DNA of 64,000 nucleotides from Daphnia pulex (taxonomy: Eukaryota > Arthropoda > Branchiopoda > Diplostraca > Daphniidae), in the NCBI RefSeq assembly GCF_021134715.1, contig NC_060025.1, positions 2,542,001-2,606,000 of the forward strand, written 5' to 3'. The notes beneath the pieces were generated by a model. The model was not told where the DNA came from. It saw only the letters and a program-made list of their open reading frames with translations, and made no database searches. The translations under genes and the position numbers were made by a program. Shown piece after piece: positions 59,301-64,000 of the stretch; within the stretch, counting starts at the first letter, position 1, and the number at the start of each line of letters is the position of its first letter.

Positions 59301-62189
59301 TGATTTCAAAATTAATTTGAGACTAATTGAATTCCAATTTGTCTTTACCGAGGATGTACATGAGGGTGAAGGAATTATCGAAGGCGATGCCCATGAGGAA
59401 TCGGGAAAAGGCGAAGAGGCCGAACGTTGTCGAAAAGGTCGTGATGATTCCGGCCAGGGCGCCCGTCAAATTGCAGAGGATCAGGGCCGGAATGCGGCCG
59501 AATCGGTCGGCGATGTAGCCCAGGACGATCCCGCCGATGATGCTCCCGCAAAAGAAGAGGGCCTGAGCCAGCGGAGCCTTACCGGCCTCATCGCACACCC
59601 AATTATTCTGAATGGGTTTGGATTTTTGCATAACATTGAAATCTAGCTATGTTTCCACATACCGCGATAATTAGAAATATAATTGCTTAATTGCATATCC
59701 TGTTCAAAAATGGTTACATCACAATCGATAAGGAATTGCCCATTGTGAGCGCAAGGGTCCATCATTCTATAGACAGCGTCCAATTAGAATCGATTGGCCG
59801 CAATCAAATGCAAATTAGATAGACACATAAATAAATCAACTTCCCAGCAGCAACAGCAGCAACGGTCTTATTATTATAATTTCCCGCGAACGAACGAACG
59901 AAATAAAACAAAAAAACATTTTTTCAAATATTTTGCCAGGCTGCATATCACCTCATCACGACGCTCTGATCTTTTGCGTTTCCACCTGCCTGTACGTTAT
60001 TATTATTATTAGGATCGTGAACTCCAGGAACGTGAATGCCAACCGCAGCACGATCGCCGATTAGAACCATTTCTACCCGACAACCTCGTGAATGATTTTT
60101 CGTTTCACGCGCCGAATCAAAACAACTGCGCAAATTTGTTTCCCCCCCTCCCCCCCAAAAAAAAGATGTGAGAAGGTCGCCGCCGCCGAATTTTTAAAAA
60201 TTTTTAAACTGGAAATTTCTTTCGCGTGACAGGACGAAAATTGTGTTAAACGCCGTGAAAGCGCCCGCGCGGACGTGAAAGGTAAATATAATAAATACGC
60301 CAGCAGCGTCAAGGTGATGGAAATTTTTTTTTTAAATTTTGGCGGAAGAATTTCAAAATTCTGATGGCGGGAGTTTTGAAAAAAATTAATTTGAAAGGGT
60401 CAAAAATGTTTTGACTGACTTCGGTGACGGCGGAATGGTAGCGGATTTGTTCCAGGTCGTAATCCCATCCGTCGCGACACGGGCGGGTCGGCCAGGTCGC
60501 GTTGGGCCGCAGTCCGTCGCGCAGGACCGACTCGTAGTCGACGTCGTAGGCCGTGCAACTGTCGTAGGTGGCCGGCCCACCCAGCACCGAATTCGTCACC
60601 AGCGGAATGCTGATTTCCCTCCTATTAATAAAATAAATAAAAATAATTCAATTAGAATCATCAACCCGATTCAGACACCACCTAGAATTTGAGAAACATT
60701 GGTTGAACTCGGGTATTTCCAGGTGTTCCCCTCTAGGATTTTCCCACACGATAATTCAGGAATCGTATGCAAATTTTTTGTTTTCTAAAGTAGATGATGA
60801 CGTCCGGGTTCACCACACTCCAATTGCATAGCAAAAACTGGAACTGAATCGACACGGAATTTCGATGTAATTTTCTTAGCTCATTGACGTGATTGGCCCG
60901 AGGGCATCTGAACGAACTATGGTCAACCCAAATTAGGAATTCGCTGCTGTCTATCCCCTCCGACAGGTTATTATTTGCATAATCACTAGAGAAAAAAGAA
61001 AAGAAAACCCCCAAAATTGCCATGGCAACGCCTGGTTAAAGGACACCCCTCTCGACCTTATGTACACGGTTGATTGGATGCGATGAGTCGGCGGAATCAT
61101 ATCCATCCACGTCAGCCTTGCCGCTCTTGGGCGGATGTGATTTTCACCTCCTCCCCATCCATCTGATGATGATAACAATTTGCGCTCGTATATATGTACA
61201 GTCGAAAAATTCGCGCACAGATGCCAGCAGAAAGAAAGTGTCTTGAACTCATAAGAGCACGCGCCAAATACAAAATTAAAAAATAAATAAAATAAACACA
61301 TCCGCAAACCTCCGCATCATTATTATGTATTATGCGGTTTTTCTATCTCTCCTTTTGGCTGCCCGGAATTGTTGTCTATTTTTTCGACTCGTCACGATGA
61401 TGTAACGTTATACGTATCAAAGTGGGTACTGGTGGTACTGCTGGTTGGAAGATTATCAATCTAAATTTTGTTATAACCCGACCATTTTTCCACCTGGATG
61501 CGCGTAGCTCGCTGGATTATATGCTTTCTCTTTTTTGAAAAAAAATAATCCGCACACACGATTAGTCAATTAAATTCAATTAAGATGCACCAGCAGGATG
61601 TCGTTTGAAATGGAAAATTCCGTGACGACATTTTGAACCCCCCCAATAAAAATAAATTATCCCCAAAAAATTGAAAATTCCAGGAAGAAAAAGTTTGAAA
61701 AATTTTTTGGTTCACTTGAATTTACTTTTGAGTGATGTTGAGTCCGGAGCGATTGAGCTGCGGGATGTGACAGGTGTGGACGTCGACGAGTGTGATGAAG
61801 ACTTGGCTGAAATAGGAGAAGGCCAGGAAGAAGCAAAAAGGAGCCGTCAGGAAGAAGAGGGCGATCTGGTAGGGTCCGAATTCGCCAACGTACGGCAACA
61901 TGTCGTCGAAATCCACCACTGGATCATCCCCATCGTCATCCAGGGTCACCCCACCGCTGCTGGCCACCGACGACGAGCTGGTCGGTGACAACTTTTTGTG
62001 CTGGACGATCCTGGACAAGGATCCGGCCCGATCGACGATCCTCAAAGGCCTGGGCGAACTCAAAGTCGGACCCACTTTTCCGTGATGGCGATGATGTTGT
62101 TGTTGCTGTTCCCGCTGTTTATTAGTTTCGTCCTCGTCGTTAATCCAGGCCGGATTATCCACTCCGCCGTAATTGAATTTGCCGGCCAT
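56311..62189 (-). CDS. SLC22-family organic ion transporter
   Basis: Exons 62189-61726, 60621-60420, 59607-59349, 59028-58836, 58103-57998, 57603-57276, 57203-57082, 56969-56910, 56834-56674 and 56575-56311 give 719 residues. SLC22 carriers are 12-helix plasma-membrane major-facilitator proteins moving organic cations, anions or carnitine. Seen: helix 1 after VGEFGPYQ; the large glycosylatable loop with NATW and CRDGWDYD; the MFS signature GYIADRFGR; RFLMGIAFDN; PESARWLLSQGQTERA; the second-half signature FLDKWGRR; LIPTSVRAQG; and LPETLGAILPETIED at the end of helix 12. Unusual are about 100 residues before helix 1 (Gln/His-run, Ser-rich, Asp-rich) and a long Arg/Ser-rich tail. The substrate cannot be read from sequence. 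An upstream acceptor near 62274 and no earlier ATG imply a non-coding first exon. Confidence 0.9.
57938..57970. repeat. GGAC/GGAT tetranucleotide repeat
   Basis: Short tandem array of GGAC followed by GGAT units within an SLC22 intron. Confidence 0.8.
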
Positions 62190-64000
62190 GACGACAATTC
62201 TCACGAGAAAGTTTGATCCACTCTTGGTCGGGAAAGTGCGTCGAGTGCCGATGGAATCAAAAGTTATGGCCACTGGGAAAACAAAAAATCAGCCCCTTGA
62301 GCCCAGGCCTATTGGAACGCCCAGCAGCACTGGGAGTGAAAAACAAAACAAGGGAGGAGCTTGGTGTGGAGGAGCGGAGCGCGTTTGTTCACGATGTGTC
62401 ACGATCTAGTTTCACCGGTCGACTAACGACTTCCACGACGGTCCCTCCACCTTTGAACAAACGCCAACCGCCTAGAAAAGAAAAAAAATAAATAAAATAG
62501 CCAAATAGAACCACTACCGCTGCCGCTGCTGCTGCTGCTGTTGTTGGTGTGCGAGCGTGAGCAGAGTTGCCCTGCGGGAGAGTCTCTCTCTAGGAGATGG
62601 CGAGAGCGTGAAAAAAAAGGAAAGAAAAAAGGAAAGAAAAAAAAGGGAAACCCTGAGAAATATGATTATTTTCTGTGTGAGGCAACCGAGAAAATGTCGA
62701 GTCTCTTGATAGTGCTCCCGTGCGTGAAAGACCAGAAAGAAGAAAAAAATACCAACGCCCTTTTTTAGATTTTTCAAAATCTTTTTTTTCTTTTTTCAAA
62801 CTGAAAATTAATTTTTTATTTTTTACAAGGAGGGAATCACGCTCGCCCTTGAGCGACCAATGGCTCCGCCGGCTGCTCCTCAACAGTTTTCCGTGAACTT
62901 GGGGAAATAAAAAAAACCGATTGCGTCATCCCAAACTACAAAGTTATTCGTCTAATTATTTTTTAATGATTTAGGATTAGATATGATTTGATGGGTTTTT
63001 TTTTATTTCTTCCTGGTCATTTCGCCGTGACGTCAATGGCTGTTTGACGCACGAAAAATTCAAACAGCCGCCGGTTGGTGAAATCATTTTCATTTTCACT
63101 CAGTCACGACAGGCGCTATTCATCCCCCTTTATTTTATTAAAAAGGATGGATGGATGGATGGATGTCATAATCCTCTCGGAGCGACGGGCTCGGCCACCA
63201 CCACTACCACCGCACAATGGAGCGCGTGAAGAACGGCGGGACACATTCCAAATGAATTTCCTTAGCCTTTTACGGTATGTCGCTCTCTCGAGAGAGAAGA
63301 GAAGAGTCAAGGAATCTTTTTGTGTGGAGTCACCACTCACCAGCTATAAGTAGATAGCACCTGCGTTGACTTAATAAGAACGTCGTCCACATTTCTCCCC
63401 CGGAATTTCTATTTTTTATTTTATTTTTCATTCGGCGGGAAATTTGAAAAAAAAAGTAAAAATTTTGCGCGTTTACTTGACCGCGTTATTTTTTCTTTAA
63501 ATGAATTTTAGTTAAGAAAAAATCTAATCAGCTTATTCTCATCGGAGGTTAAAACAACAAAAAAAGTGGTCCATATTTAATGAGGCCGGAGAGAGTGTCA
63601 ACTTTTCGGTCGTGACAAAAGGGAGAAGAAAAACTAAAAAATTTCTTTCAACAAATTTCTTGCGCTGCAGTCTTATGTATAGTCGAGCGTAACCAAAAAA
63701 AAAAACATTATAACTCAACCAGATAGTTTTGTGATTGTCTCTCTCTCTTTTTTCTTCGTGATGTTTTTGTGTGCTGTGCCCAAAACGCCCTTGAAAAAAC
63801 CCAAAAAATTCTTGTCGGGGAGATTTGTCTTTTGTTTTTATACGTTGCTGATGGAAGAATAGCAGCATCGAGACTTCCGCCAACGCAATTCTATACGAGC
63901 TACGAAACCTTCGTTCCAAAGAGTTTTATCGTGATTTTTATAGGCCTCCGGAATTGTTTGTTGGTGTGGTGGTGGGTTTTTTCTCAAGTTCTTTGTCAGA
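62190..64000. other. upstream region of the SLC22 gene
   Basis: About 1.8 kb of low-complexity sequence with (CTG)n near 62520-62541 and (GGAT)n near 63146-63164. It should hold the SLC22 promoter and a non-coding first exon. No gene seen. Confidence 0.4.

Noticed and set aside
62514-62883. Minus-strand Phe/Lys-rich frames
   Set aside because: Translations of poly-A and poly-purine tracts; low complexity only.

Overview
The window looks like nuclear DNA of an arthropod, most likely a water flea (Daphnia-like branchiopod). The genes are dense, most introns are 50-80 bp with GT-AG ends, and the encoded families are metazoan: ESCO, ASB, LRPAP1, HP1, PDSS1, FRAS1/FREM and SLC22. The taxon is my inference from gene content and style. 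I assembled exon models by hand from splice sites and reading frame. Every model given as an intact gene sums to a multiple of three.

Layout. 1-12 kb is an AT-rich, repeat-rich, partly decayed stretch: a three-exon GH18 chitinase-like gene (minus) between two copies of a ~500 bp direct repeat; a broken intron-containing locus (plus) whose intron holds two tRNA-Pro genes; a ~200 bp-arm inverted repeat; and two related small loci. 12-17 kb holds ESCO/eco and an ASB3-like gene in tandem on the minus strand. 17-23.5 kb holds three tandem paralogues encoding secreted, probably GPI-anchored proteins with two Ly6/uPAR domains each. 23.5-29 kb is long, low-complexity, mostly non-coding DNA before a small secreted-protein gene (plus). 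30.5-41.6 kb is compact housekeeping: LRPAP1, an HP1 paralogue, PDSS1 and a second HP1 paralogue (all minus), then a kraken/SERHL-type hydrolase (plus) with a relict copy about 1 kb downstream. 44-55.7 kb is a compact FRAS1/FREM-like transmembrane matrix protein (plus), facing an SLC22 transporter (minus, 56.3-62.2 kb) tail to tail.

Functional themes. Chromatin and cohesion: two HP1s and ESCO. Secretory chaperoning and isoprenoid synthesis: LRPAP1 and PDSS1. Extracellular or surface proteins: the Ly6 trio, FREM-like, GH18-like and the small secreted protein. The most unusual items are the Ly6 triplet with reciprocal intron loss and a Gly-Met tract in one member, the GH18 protein lacking its catalytic Glu, the short FREM-like protein with a PDZ-type C terminus, the long inverted repeat, and the frame-broken locus hosting the tRNAs.
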